From Rhynochetos jubatus (taxonomy: Eukaryota; Chordata; Aves; Eurypygiformes; Rhynochetidae): a stretch of DNA of 64,000 nucleotides. A model generated the notes under the pieces. The model ran no database searches. It saw only the letters and a list, made by a program, of their open reading frames with translations, and had not been told where the DNA came from. The stretch is from the NCBI GenBank assembly GCA_027574665.1, contig CM050653.1, forward strand, positions 40,684,118 through 40,748,117, in the 5' to 3' direction. A program made the translations under genes and the position numbers. Positions 51,801 through 61,200 of the stretch are shown piece after piece. Every line of letters begins with the position of its first letter. Within the stretch, counting starts at the first letter, position 1.

Positions 51801-54800
51801 AACCACGAATGCAATTCATTCACACAACAAACACTTTATAGCTCAGGAGTATGCTCATAGCCTAGGAGCATGCTTTTGTCCAAAACTGGTGGTGGTGATC
51901 GTGGTGTGGGAAAATGGGAATGAAAAACTGACGTTAACTAAATCTAGAAAGTTATCTATAAAATATATTTGACTCACACATAATTCTACAAGAGTTCACG
52001 TAAGCATTATTGCACTGTGCAGTGAAGTATCAGCTTGATAAGAACAGGTAACGGCTATTGTGCCTCAGCTGTTATGAAGTAGCAACGTAGGCTGATTCTC
52101 TTACTGTTATCAAACACAGTACACCTTTACAGCTGCAGTATCTTCTAAGTCCAGATTTAAAAACCCCCTGCATTTAAGTAACACCAGTCACTCAGTCATG
52201 AAAAACTTGAATTCCCTTCCATTATACTCCTACAAACAACACTCCAGGTTTGAAATGTTCTAAAGCTAAAAAGCTTGCGAGTATGCATCTGCTTCTGAAA
52301 AGTAGAACTCTTGACAAAATCATGGGAAAAGCTGTAACGACCACGTACATACATGGAGACACTCAAAATGAAAAGTATATGCATTCGAGGAACACACAAG
52401 GGACAGTAGCAGACAGCAACTATGCTGAATTAACAATAAAGTTATGCTATTTGTGATATTTCCAAAATAGATGCAACAGTCCAAACAAACAGCTTGCCCG
52501 AACTCTTTAAGAGTTTTTAATGCAGTTCTTAAATCTGCATTACAGATGCAATTCTACATACAGATTGAGGAGTGACCGACAGGCTGCACTAGCAAGTAGG
52601 CAGATTAAAAGACATCAGACTTTTTTTTTTTTTAAGGCACGCAAGCAATATTAGTATCTTGCCTTGGACATCTTTGGGTATTCAATTTGGATGCCTAAGT
52701 CAGACCTCAGACTCTCCATACAGTCAACAGCTTCTCCAGAAGACAATTTATATTACGACTTTATATTCAGAGTCTACTGCTTTTCACCAGCTAAATAAGG
52801 AGGCTTAAGTTTGATGCTCACATAATACCTCCAAACTGAAAACCAGAAACAATCCTTGTTTGCTTTAAATTTATAAACCTATCATCATTATTATTATTAT
52901 TACTTACTACTACTCTAGGACACACATACTTCAGCTGAACAGTGCTTTTACACTGCGAACTAAAGAGCATGATTATGAAGTGGTTCAGATCATGTGACTT
53001 CCCGGTAACTTGCCTCATCAAGAGCCAAGGGGAAGAGCAATGAGAGGGAGGAAAATAAGAATTCGATGGATTCTAAGCAAAATCAGTCATTTGGTTGGAG
53101 GAGGAACCAAAAATCCTTTCCAAAGCAAAAGACTAGCAATTACTTACCCATAAATAGTATGTGAACTGCAGTGCAAAAATAGCTATGCCTTCATTGTCAA
53201 ATGATCCTGCTACTGATCGGGATATGTAACCTGGAACTATGGCAATAAAACAGGCAGCTAAAAGCCCTGCTCCCTGGTTCCACAGTTCTCTGGTGAGCAG
53301 GAACGTAGAAATAGCTGTAAGGCCGCTAAAAACTGGTGCTAGGAACACACATACATCTCTTATATGGACTGTCACGTTAAGCATATTTAAAATCCAATGT
53401 ATAAGGCCTGCTGTCACCATCAGTCCTGGGTATACCTAGAAGGAGGGGAAAAAAAAAGCCACTAGGTTACTGCAGAAAATAGCCATGGTAAGGTTATTTG
53501 CATATAATTTGCAACTAAACAGTCCTTTCTTAAGCTGATATAAACAGTGAGCAGGTAAAGCTAATGGAATTACTTTAATACTACTTTAATCATGTTTTGA
53601 CAGCACCGCTGAATACCAGAGGTTCTTGAAATTTTTTGCAAAAGCTAACAATTACATATAATCCATTTTGTAAATGAGCAAGCGGCATACAGATACTATC
53701 CTATCTTGCCTGACAGTTATCATATAATGAGAAGAATTTGTCGTTAAGGTATGAAAGCAGAAGCTACAGTTTGAAAGAGAATTTCAAGCCAGTCAACAGC
53801 TTTAAGAAAAAAACAAACCTAAACCACCCCCTAAGACAACATGAAACACAACATTTCCCAACCCTATTAGTTTTCCTCCAAAATATACCACGCCACTCTC
53901 TTACTCCTTGTTACCCCCGGAGAAAGAAAACGTGTATCAACAAGATTTATTTTTTTTTATAAAGCTAAGAAGCTGACAGTCAGTTGAATATTAAAGATAT
54001 CTGAAGACATCTTTGGATATGACGGATTAAAATAAATTGAATTAAGATGTCCTCCAGGAAAGATAGCATGGACTTACACATATCTATTGAACCCATCGTA
54101 GAATACTGGAGAACATTAAAATATTCTTAATAGGAATTCTACCCTCTCACATTTATCAGCATTAGAAAAATCAATATGTACTAGAAAAGTTAATACGGAC
54201 TTCAGCTTTCGCAAGAAACTAAGGCAGGGAAGAAGGGCATTGTACTAAATTAAAGTAACAGACAACAGAAAGTTCCCCTGCCTATATCCTTCAGAGCTGG
54301 TTTTCAAGATCAATTATTAAAACATAATAAACAATGTGGCTTACAAAATAATGTATACAATCAACATTTCCATTCTATTTCCTAAGGGGTTTTACTTCAT
54401 ATAAGACAGGTATGGAAAAAACACATACATGTTGTATAAAGAGTCTCCAGTGTCTCTAAGATACTAAAACAAATGGTAACTAATCGTTACAAAAAACTTT
54501 GTAAATGCATTTAAACGGTAGGCACCATAATTTCAAACTTTTAAGGCACTTTCACACATTAAGTAGCATGTGCCTGTGTTACTTGGTGTTACTAAAGCTA
54601 TTCTACTAATGAAGAATATTTGTATTCTAATTTGACAATAGTCGTGTACACCTTTCTTACCTCGTAACTTGCATCGACACCAATCTTACCTAATCCTGAT
54701 GCTTCATACAGATGTCATGCTGATTGAATTTCAAAAGGGCTTTTCCCAGTGAAATCTTAACATTTTCCATACACAAATGAAATCCACTCAAAATATACCA

Positions 54801-55299
54801 TTGGATTAAAACTTGTGCCTAAGAGATTTAGGTAACTAGTTTAAAAAAAACAAAACAAAACAAACCCCCACCTTTTTATTTTTTCATTTCAAGTACTAGA
54901 ATTACAGGAGTCAGGATATCCTTACTTATACTAGAAGTTCATATGTAAGGAAGTAAAAAGTCTGCATTTCTTGGTCACAGTATGCTGTTGGATAAAGACA
55001 AAAGCATCCTGACTTACTGTCTTAGTTCCTGCAGCTCAAAACTGAAAACATCTTGCTATTGCCTCTGCAGCAATTTGACAACTAAAAGCATATTTTATTA
55101 AGATTCTCTTTTTATCAATGTCAAATTTGCATTGGAAGTTCAAAAAAACTTAATACAAAGTCATCTTTAAGTTATTATTACAATACTTACTGTTCCACCT
55201 ACTATTCTTCCCAGTGGATACCATGCTCTTTCATCAAACCAATTTAAAAATTCATAAAACCCATGAGATGCAAGATGATGTGTTGATCTATAGTTAAAC
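27816..55299 (-). CDS. STT3B: Oligosaccharyltransferase catalytic subunit STT3B, fifteen coding exons (spliced, 5' partial)
   Basis: Joined minus-strand exons 55299-55191, 53435-53148, 51644-51579, 48459-48360, 43234-43136, 42067-41921, 39231-39183, 37541-37387, 35757-35546, 34856-34669, 34181-34010, 32084-31911, 30880-30767, 29951-29739 and 27896-27816 give 2167 nt and about 721 residues with all phases matching. Human STT3B is 826 residues, so only about 105 N-terminal residues are missing. Role: the multi-spanning ER membrane enzyme transfers the dolichol-linked oligosaccharide to Asn in N-X-S/T sites; STT3B complexes work mainly post-translationally with MAGT1 or TUSC3. Seen: many hydrophobic segments, SVSE (lumenal loop 5) and WWDYG (sequon Ser/Thr pocket), lumenal NRT, NNT and NNS sequons, and a basic C-terminal tail. 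The acidic insert [16 protein letters not shown] is typical of STT3B rather than STT3A. Confidence 0.96.
27897..29738 (-). other. STT3B: STT3B last intron (1.8 kb)
   Basis: The intron is GC- and CpG-rich for its first kilobase. No repeat or RNA gene is recognised. The donor at its high end is GTGGGT. Confidence 0.7.
29739..29951 (-). CDS. STT3B: STT3B coding exon: C-terminal lumenal domain
   Basis: This 213-nt exon, phase 0 at both ends, encodes [40 protein letters not shown] and [20 protein letters not shown], ending YLSKK. This is the conserved end of the C-terminal lumenal domain. Its donor, GTGGGT, is a weak match to consensus. Confidence 0.96.
29952..30766 (-). other. STT3B: STT3B intron with CpG-dense patch
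   Basis: The short intron is unusually CpG-dense around 29995-30560. I count 24 CpGs in the 120 bases 30001-30120, including GCGGCGCGCGCCGC. No exon, repeat or RNA gene is recognised. A 102-codon minus-strand frame (30280-29972) looks like a by-product of composition. Confidence 0.7.
30767..30880 (-). CDS. STT3B: STT3B coding exon: [14 protein letters not shown]
   Basis: 38 codons, phase 0 to 0: [20 protein letters not shown] then [18 protein letters not shown]. This is part of the lumenal domain, between acceptor TTTTCAAG and donor GTTAGT. The donor has T rather than A or G at +3. Confidence 0.96.
30881..31910 (-). other. STT3B: STT3B intron (1.0 kb)
   Basis: No repeat or RNA gene is recognised. 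A short A/C-rich (gene strand G/T-rich) stretch lies at about 30949-30980. Confidence 0.7.
31911..32084 (-). CDS. STT3B: STT3B coding exon: [10 protein letters not shown] to HPKDIR
   Basis: 58 codons, phase 0 to 0: [58 protein letters not shown]. This is a conserved lumenal-domain segment with the [11 protein letters not shown] strand. The donor is GTAAGT. Confidence 0.97.
32085..34009 (-). other. STT3B: STT3B intron (1.9 kb)
   Basis: CpG-rich intron. Open frames of 60-127 codons on both strands show no recognisable domain. No repeat is seen. This is the last visibly CpG-rich intron; introns above about 34 kb are AT-rich. Confidence 0.7.
34010..34181 (-). CDS. STT3B: STT3B coding exon with WWDYG catalytic motif
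   Basis: The exon completes Gly and encodes [57 protein letters not shown], ending in phase 0 before GTAAGA. WWDYG at 34099-34085 binds the +2 Ser/Thr of the acceptor sequon and is the hallmark of STT3 enzymes. NRT, NNT and NNS are lumenal sequons; STT3 proteins are themselves glycosylated in this region. Confidence 0.98.
34182..34668 (-). other. STT3B: STT3B intron (0.5 kb)
   Basis: Short intron with no other feature seen. Confidence 0.75.
34669..34856 (-). CDS. STT3B: STT3B coding exon: last membrane span
   Basis: 62 codons plus two bases: [62 protein letters not shown]. The hydrophobic run [15 protein letters not shown] is the final transmembrane segment before the lumenal catalytic domain. 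The donor is GTAAGT after GG. Confidence 0.97.
34857..35545 (-). other. STT3B: STT3B intron (0.7 kb)
   Basis: No feature recognised beyond the splice sites. Confidence 0.75.
35546..35757 (-). CDS. STT3B: STT3B coding exon: membrane spans and acidic cytosolic loop
   Basis: This 212-nt exon completes Val and encodes [40 protein letters not shown] and the acidic loop [30 protein letters not shown]. The acidic loop distinguishes STT3B from STT3A. The donor is GTGAGG. Confidence 0.97.
35758..37386 (-). other. STT3B: STT3B intron (1.6 kb) with perfect hairpin
   Basis: The intron contains the 17-bp-arm inverted repeat at 36018-36055 and an A/C-rich stretch at about 36385-36415. No exon or LINE is recognised. 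Confidence 0.75.
36018..36055. repeat. Perfect 17-bp-arm hairpin with 4-base loop
   Basis: TTCATTAATAATGTGTC (36018-36034) is followed by TCCT and then the exact reverse complement GACACATTATTAATGAA (36039-36055). A perfect 34-base palindrome with a tetraloop is well beyond chance for an intron. It could be the remnant of a small DNA transposon or a structured RNA element. Confidence 0.85.
37387..37541 (-). CDS. STT3B: STT3B coding exon with SVSE motif
   Basis: 51 full codons: [51 protein letters not shown]. The SVSE at 37510-37499 is the conserved lumenal loop 5 motif whose Glu takes part in acceptor-Asn binding and metal-dependent catalysis. A membrane span follows. Acceptor AAAAAAG and donor GTAAGA. 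Confidence 0.97.
37542..39182 (-). other. STT3B: STT3B intron (1.6 kb)
   Basis: AT-rich intron with an A/C-rich stretch at about 38048-38083 and an A-run near 38536. Nothing else is recognised. Confidence 0.7.
39183..39231 (-). CDS. STT3B: STT3B short coding exon ([17 protein letters not shown])
   Basis: Only 49 nt: completes Gly, then [15 protein letters not shown] and two bases of Gly. It is too short to find by length but is fixed by phase and by the conserved [17 protein letters not shown] block, which continues in the next exon. Confidence 0.96.
39232..41920 (-). other. STT3B: STT3B intron (2.7 kb) with old LINE remnant
   Basis: It holds a degraded LINE reverse-transcriptase remnant (about 40180-40480, perhaps extending to 40800). 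The rest is AT-rich intron with no recognised feature. Confidence 0.7.
40180..40480 (+). mobile_element. Degraded CR1-like LINE ORF2 remnant
   Basis: In plus orientation the conceptual translation includes [10 protein letters not shown] and, after a frame shift, [12 protein letters not shown]. These resemble the W-K-ANVTP and GK-ME--LL blocks in CR1-type reverse transcriptases. Frame shifts and the lack of a 3' end indicate an old fragment. GC-richer sequence to about 40800 may belong to it. Confidence 0.5.
41921..42067 (-). CDS. STT3B: STT3B coding exon: [14 protein letters not shown]
   Basis: 147 nt completing Gly: [48 protein letters not shown] and one base. It covers a membrane span, a short cytosolic loop (RDRLTKQEF) and another span. 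The donor is GTAAAT. Confidence 0.97.
42068..43135 (-). other. STT3B: STT3B intron (1.1 kb)
   Basis: It contains an A/C-rich low-complexity tract at about 42528-42588, which is G/T-rich on the gene strand. Otherwise unremarkable. Confidence 0.7.
43136..43234 (-). CDS. STT3B: STT3B coding exon: [20 protein letters not shown]
   Basis: 99 nt: completes Ala, then [32 protein letters not shown] and one base of Gly. [10 protein letters not shown] is a strongly conserved STT3 lumenal loop. The acceptor follows an exceptionally long pyrimidine tract. Confidence 0.97.
43246..43286. repeat. STT3B: Polypurine (minus: polypyrimidine) tract at an STT3B acceptor
   Basis: Seventeen A residues (43246-43262) followed by G/A only, to 43286. 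On the gene strand this is the polypyrimidine tract immediately upstream of the acceptor at 43235. Confidence 0.85.
45425..45944 (+). mobile_element. CR1 LINE 3' fragment (about 520 bp)
   Basis: Starts near GTGTCCAGCTGTGGAGTCCT, passes through GAGGAGGCCACGAAGATGCT, TTCAGCCTGGAGAAGAGAAG, AGTGACAGGACAAGGGGTAA and the shared 3' blocks, and ends CTACGATTCCATGAA. It is in plus orientation, antisense to STT3B, and contains a run of 19 G (45634-45652). Confidence 0.93.
48360..48459 (-). CDS. STT3B: STT3B coding exon: [19 protein letters not shown]
   Basis: 100 nt: [33 protein letters not shown] plus one base. Contains the [11 protein letters not shown] block and a membrane span. Acceptor TCTCACAG, donor GTAAGT. 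Confidence 0.97.
48460..51578 (-). other. STT3B: STT3B intron (3.1 kb)
   Basis: AT-rich intron. No repeat family, RNA gene or exon is recognised. Confidence 0.7.
51579..51644 (-). CDS. STT3B: STT3B short coding exon: [20 protein letters not shown]
   Basis: Twenty-two codons, phase 0 to 0: [20 protein letters not shown] then YM, between acceptor TTTTTAAAG and donor GTAAGC. Too short to find by length, but conserved and needed to join YYLW to VSAWGG. Confidence 0.96.
51645..53147 (-). other. STT3B: STT3B intron (1.5 kb)
   Basis: AT-rich intron with a (TTA)n-like stretch near 52886-52903. No other feature is recognised. Confidence 0.7.
53148..53435 (-). CDS. STT3B: STT3B coding exon: membrane core and [12 protein letters not shown] loop
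   Basis: 96 codons, phase 0 to 0: [96 protein letters not shown]. The [17 protein letters not shown] loop carries the second conserved D-x-E-type acidic motif that binds the metal ion. Three hydrophobic spans are visible. Confidence 0.98.
53436..55190 (-). other. STT3B: STT3B intron (1.8 kb)
   Basis: AT-rich intron. An A/C-rich stretch lies at about 54843-54874. Nothing else is recognised. Confidence 0.7.
55191..55299 (-). CDS. STT3B: STT3B most 5' coding exon in the window
   Basis: 109 nt: one base completing Trp, then [20 protein letters not shown] and [16 protein letters not shown], ending phase 0 before GTAAGT. This is the first lumenal loop just after the catalytic DPW, whose codons end in the preceding exon outside the recognised sequence. 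The exon probably corresponds to exon 2. Confidence 0.96.
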
Positions 55300-58200
55300 C
55301 TGGAAAGAAAAAAGGAAAAGAAGGGGAGGGGAAGATAGAAATCAAGCACCTAAGTTTTTTTTCTTTGTAAACAAAGTTTTCTATCACTCGGATAAACACG
55401 CCTATCATTTTCTGCAGTCCTTTTCACAGCTAGTTTTCAAATGCAGTCGATCAACCAATTATTTGCCACATCCAGAATACCACTTAACCAGAATTAAGAC
55501 CATGGCAGAATCAATGCAAGATTCCCATTCTGAGACAGGACAGCTACCCAGCACATCTGCTGCTGCTCTTTTCTGTAACGCTGAGAGGTGATGTGATAAC
55601 ATGCAACAAAAGGAACCACTCAGTTTGTTCACGCTGTCGATCTAATGGCTGTGACGTATTTCCTTCTTTCAATCACTAAGAATCTACACAACATAGAATC
55701 TCATAGGTGAAGTTTCATCTTCAAAGTTTGTACATTCTCTGCTGCAGAAAAATCCTTGTAGAACAAAACCCTTCCCATTCACACCTTCAGTTCAATCTTC
55801 CACATTGCCCATATACTATTAAAAAACATCAATGGAGTGCCAGAGGCATTAATCTTCCACATTTCTGGCACAGAATTTTTCCAACTTCTCAAACTCCAAA
55901 ACATTTCAACTATCATAAAGTCCATTAATTCTTCAAGTCAGGTATCAGACTGCTGTGAGAAGAAATGCAGTGCATGTTACCCTAAACGGCAACTCTTTCA
56001 CCATGATTCAAACCCCAAACAAGGCTACAGGTATTGGTGATGTAAAGTTTTGTAAAAAAGGTTTAGGTTTAGAAAAGCCTGGTGAACACTACTTCTAGAA
56101 GAAGCAACATTCATAAACCCAACCCTCCTAACAGCCATTCTAATTAGAATTTAGATAAACAATGTGAAATCCATTACTTGAAGAAGTATTAAAGAAATTC
56201 AGATGACTAAATGGAATGCTGTAAGACAATGGATTAGATGGGCAAACCACCATGAAGGACTTCCAAAGACAGTATTCAAGGCTACAAAAGCTTATGTGTA
56301 TTTTTCATTTAACTATTATATGAAAGTATCCACTTATATCAGTAACATGCATCACTTCTAATACAAACTTTAAAACTACATCAAATGCTTTCCTACACCT
56401 AGGATTCCCAAAATATCACAAGTTTACTTTGAACTAATTCATTTCAACAGAATAAAGCTAATGTCACTCCAGACTGTGAAACCCATCAAGTTCCTACTTG
56501 TTTAATCAGTACAACAAGTCTAATATCTGAAGAACAACCACAGAGGTTATGAGCAGATTTCTTCATCTACACAGTGAAAGAGCAAAAAGAATTGAAATTC
56601 AAGTCCAGATGTCAGCAAACTTGCATGTTACCACTCACTAAACTATCACAGCGTCAGTCAAATGACATTAAAAATGAATAGATAAAAAAAAACCAGTGCA
56701 ATATTTTCAGGAACACACTCTTACATGGTACATAAGCAGTTACATAGGATACATTAATTGATAAAACTGTGCACTTTCAAAAGTAATTAGTCATGTTGAT
56801 ATAAGAATATTTACACAAACATCAGTCATTCTGACCTAGAAATCTTTGTATCAAACAGCAATGTGACATTTGTTTCTAATAAGCCTGCAACTATTCCCAT
56901 TTGACCAGAGTTCTAAATATTAATTAATTCTCCAGTTCTGAACTGTCGACTGTAATGTGATTTATGAAATGCTGTACCTGTAAAATTAGCTTCTTATCTT
57001 AGTACAGCAAGGTCTATTGTTAATTTGTTTAGTGCCAAGTGCCTTCAGTATGGTACGAGACAAAGCACAAGTTCCACGTTCCACAGAACACATACAATCC
57101 AGCCAGCTACGGACCAGGCTTTAAATGCACTGAAAACCCAGCCAAAGTTGTTATCCTAGAACTTTAGAAAGGAATTGAGGAAGATACTTACTAAAATGGA
57201 TTACTTTCAAATTTTTAAATCATGACTCAAACTCATGAGGCTACAAAAGTATGATTAATGTTTACTTTCAGAACATTGAAAGTTTAGTTAAAGAAATGAA
57301 ATAGGCAAGAAAAATACATATTGACATTCTGGTGTTTCGACCTAGTAAAGCTTCAGAAGGATGCGAACAACTGTCCTGCACTTTTGCAGCATCCCATTGT
57401 CTTTAACAAGAATGAATTACCATCCCAAACTGACCTTCAGCATAACAGCATTCCACTTACACCACTTCAGAAGGAAGAATTTAATCTTCCTTCCTAATAC
57501 ACTTTTGGATAGATACAAATCTATTAACCCTTTCTTTCAAAGAGTGATTGAAACTCTACTCTGCTCTCGTGAGACCCCACCTGGAGTGCTGCGTCCAGCT
57601 GTAGAGCTCCCAACATAAGAAGGGTATAGACTGCTTGGGGCGAGTCCAGAGGAGGCCACGAAGATGCTCAGAGGGCTGGAGCCCCTCTGCCATGGGGACA
57701 GGATGGGAGAGTTGGGCTTGTTCAGCCTGGAGAAGAGAAGGCTCTGGGGAGACCTTATAGCACCTTCCAGTACCTGAAGGGGCCTACAAGGAAGCTGGGG
57801 GGGGGCTTTTTACAAGGGCCTGTAGTGACAGGACAAGGGGTAATGGGTTTAAATTGAAAGCGGGGAGATTTAGATTGGATATCAGGAAGAAGTTCTTCCC
57901 AGAGAGGGTGGGGAGGCACTGGCACAGGTTGCCCAGAGAAGCTGTTGATACCCCTCCCTGGCAGTGTTCAAGGCCAGGCTGGGTGAGGCTTGGAGCAACC
58001 TGGTCTAGTGGAGGGTGTCCCTGCCCATGGCAGGGGGGTTGGAACTGGATGATATTTAAAGTCTCTTCCAACCCAAACCATTCTATGATCCTATGATCAT
58101 TTGCCACAAGTGAAAACCATGCGAAAAGAGCTGGGCATGTCTTTACAGCAGAAATTAGCAATACTATAGGTACATTAATTTTTCACTGTAAGAACAAGAA

Positions 58201-61200
58201 ATTACCTTCTGACCATAGAAACCTAAACAAAAGTATTTAGAAGCTTAACTACAGCACCTCACTTTGGCTTAAAAAAACCAAAAGTGCTCACTTCTCCTAC
58301 TAGGTAACTTGTAATCAAAAATAAATTAAAATTTAAATATAAACATATGCATACCTACAGAGAAATTTGATGTGTAATGCTGCATATCAAAGCCAGCTTC
58401 AGGCACTGCGAGGTGGCAAAAATGGGCAGTGCAGCAGAAAACAGTATGGTCCAGCAATCGTGTAACACCAGTATTATGCTTTGGACACCACTTACCCAAT
58501 TCACAGCACTCTACTCCTTTAGAGACAAGCCTGAACCTTGTAAAACTGTTCCCCTTTTGGCCAGAATGGAGCGACACACTAACAAACAGCAAGTATTGCA
58601 AACTTGAGTCACAGAACCTTCCTACTATCTTTGTACTTTTCAAACTGTTTGAAAGGCAACACAGTGGTATCTTATTTCTACAGTACTACTTTTATGGTAT
58701 CTACAACTATCTCTAGGTTTCACAGGGGTGTAAAACAGCTCTGGGAAGTATCAGTAGCGCCACCTTTGCCTGTGCCATATCCTGGAGATACAGGGTCTGC
58801 AACCATGGGAGAAATCAGAATGAAGACAGTCAATGCTGGGTAAGGGGGATTGCACTTCTCAGGCTTGGGTGTCACTGCCTTCCCCAGTTCTTGTATCTCC
58901 AACAGCAACAAGAATAGGTGATATTTAGGGCTTTTATCCAATCCTCTTTCTGGCTGTGTCTAGCCAGTCAAGGAGACTGGCGTACGCTGCTGTGTACACT
59001 AACAAAATAGGTTGCAGTATACGTGACAGGACCAGACTGAAGGAAAGGATCCTTTTTTCTCCCACCCATCTGATCTCGAGGTATGGGAACCACTCACCCA
59101 CCTCCCAACACTCCCCCTCATCCTCCCTCATCCTTTTGAGATAAGTCAATTTGAGACAGACCTGAGAAGAATGAAGAACGAAATTATGTGAAGCACGTGC
59201 CTAATTAAGAACTAAGCTTGAAAGACTGAGATGAATATTCAAGTTCTCAGTCCGTGTTGTGAAGATGACACACACTTGTTAACATTCAGCAGAGAAGATC
59301 TCTTAAGGACATGAAAAACTCACACGAGTCAGCATTGACTTTTCTTATTTTAGCTGCCATTCTAGGAGGAAAAGTGATGCTTTGCTGTTCTTCCTTGGCT
59401 TTGCCCGGTCTGTAGTTTGAACAGTCTCCTCCTCTGAGCTAAGCTTTAAAGGAATCAAACAATCCTAAGTCTTTGTTCATTTCAGAATTCCAAGTCCCAA
59501 TCACCACATCAGTCTGGTATTGTATTATGAACCATTTGGGGGTGCTCTAATGATCACAAAAGTGCTCTATGCATGGTACCATTAATTTTGTAGCACTATT
59601 GCAGATACCAATATATAGGTTGGTTCAGTAGAAAACTGTGAAGACGAATTCATAAAGATCTGGTTCTCATTTTCAAAGCATATTTCAGTTTCAGCACAGA
59701 ACTGAGCTCAAGCAGCAACAGCAAAGTAACTGAGCACAGGCATATTTTTATTTTTAGTAGCAACATTAATTTGGAAAGATTAACCAGGCAACTTGCAAAA
59801 TAAACTGTAAAGTTTTCAGTTATACATTGTGCTCTGTTAATACTTAATCTTAACCACCTGTTCACAGTTGGGTTTGATTCCATCCTATGAACTACTTCTT
59901 TGACAACTTAGGGTAAAGCTGTAAGATGATTAGTTACTACTATTCACAGCTATCACTTGCTCTATCCAGGAGCTACAGAATTCTCCAGTACTTCCCAGCA
60001 ACAATTACTGCTATACTTATAAGGAGACATCTCTGGCTTTGATATTCCTAAGTTTAGTATTTCTTTGACAAAAGTACTATTTGAGATGAACATTCAAATA
60101 ACATTCAGCCTACCGAGAAAGTAAGAACATATAGGAAAGCGCACATGTACAGCAATGCAGTTACTTGAACTCAATGTAATTTGTCTTAAATGTTGTGGAG
60201 ATGGAATTCATTTCACCCTCCCATCGCAACTGAGTGCAAGATTGGAGCATAGCTTCTTTTGGGAATGTTGTTGACTGTCTAAACCCCTATTGATTTCATG
60301 CTACTACTGCCCCATCATCTAGATTTTGTAGCTAGCATTTTAGAGCCGTCTGAGACTATGTAATCTCCTTACCAGCAGAATCTGTTGAAAATTTTCTAAG
60401 CCTGCAATTATAAAGGCTTCTGTGCTCTAAGTCTTCAGCTGCAGATGCACAAAATTTTCACATCTGCAAACTTGGAAAAATGACATGATACAAACTAACT
60501 GTGAACATTACAAGCTATCTGAGCAATTCTAGCAATTCAAGTCAGTTTTTACTGCAAATGTAGATTACAGAATCAATTCTGCCATACAGCACCTAATTAG
60601 AGACGGCAAGTCTAGATTCTTGAGAAAGATAGTTGCAGATTGACTCCATATCTGATATCTTTGCATCCAAAAGAGATTTATTCAGTGCAACCCTTCTATA
60701 GAAAAATCTAGCGAGAAAGTTCAGTAACTCCCACTGAAACAAAACCCCACACATATATACAGTATTAAATATTAAAACACCTGCTTGCCTACATATTATA
60801 CTACAAGCACAACACCTTGAAGGACTTATTCTGAAGTTTATATCTACAAGTAAACAATTACCACAATGAGTTTTGCATATGGTTTTTAAAATGGAAGTAC
60901 AGTACCCCATCAAACACCTAATGAGTTCAATGCACTACATCAGTATTTCTTATCATGAAAACGGTTACTTGTGTTAAGTTTATAACCTTGGAAAAAGTAT
61001 ATATGTAAGTTTAAGCCAGTTTCAACCAATCAGGATCAGAATTTTGCACTAGCAAGAACTGCAGGGAAAAGTACTTATGACAGGTAAAGACCCCTTCCTA
61101 CTGCCCACAACCCAAACCTGAAGTGTTACACCTCACAGTAAGAATGGAGAAAACATACATTGAGCTCTACATGTGTAAGAAACATCGAGTCGGAGGGCGG

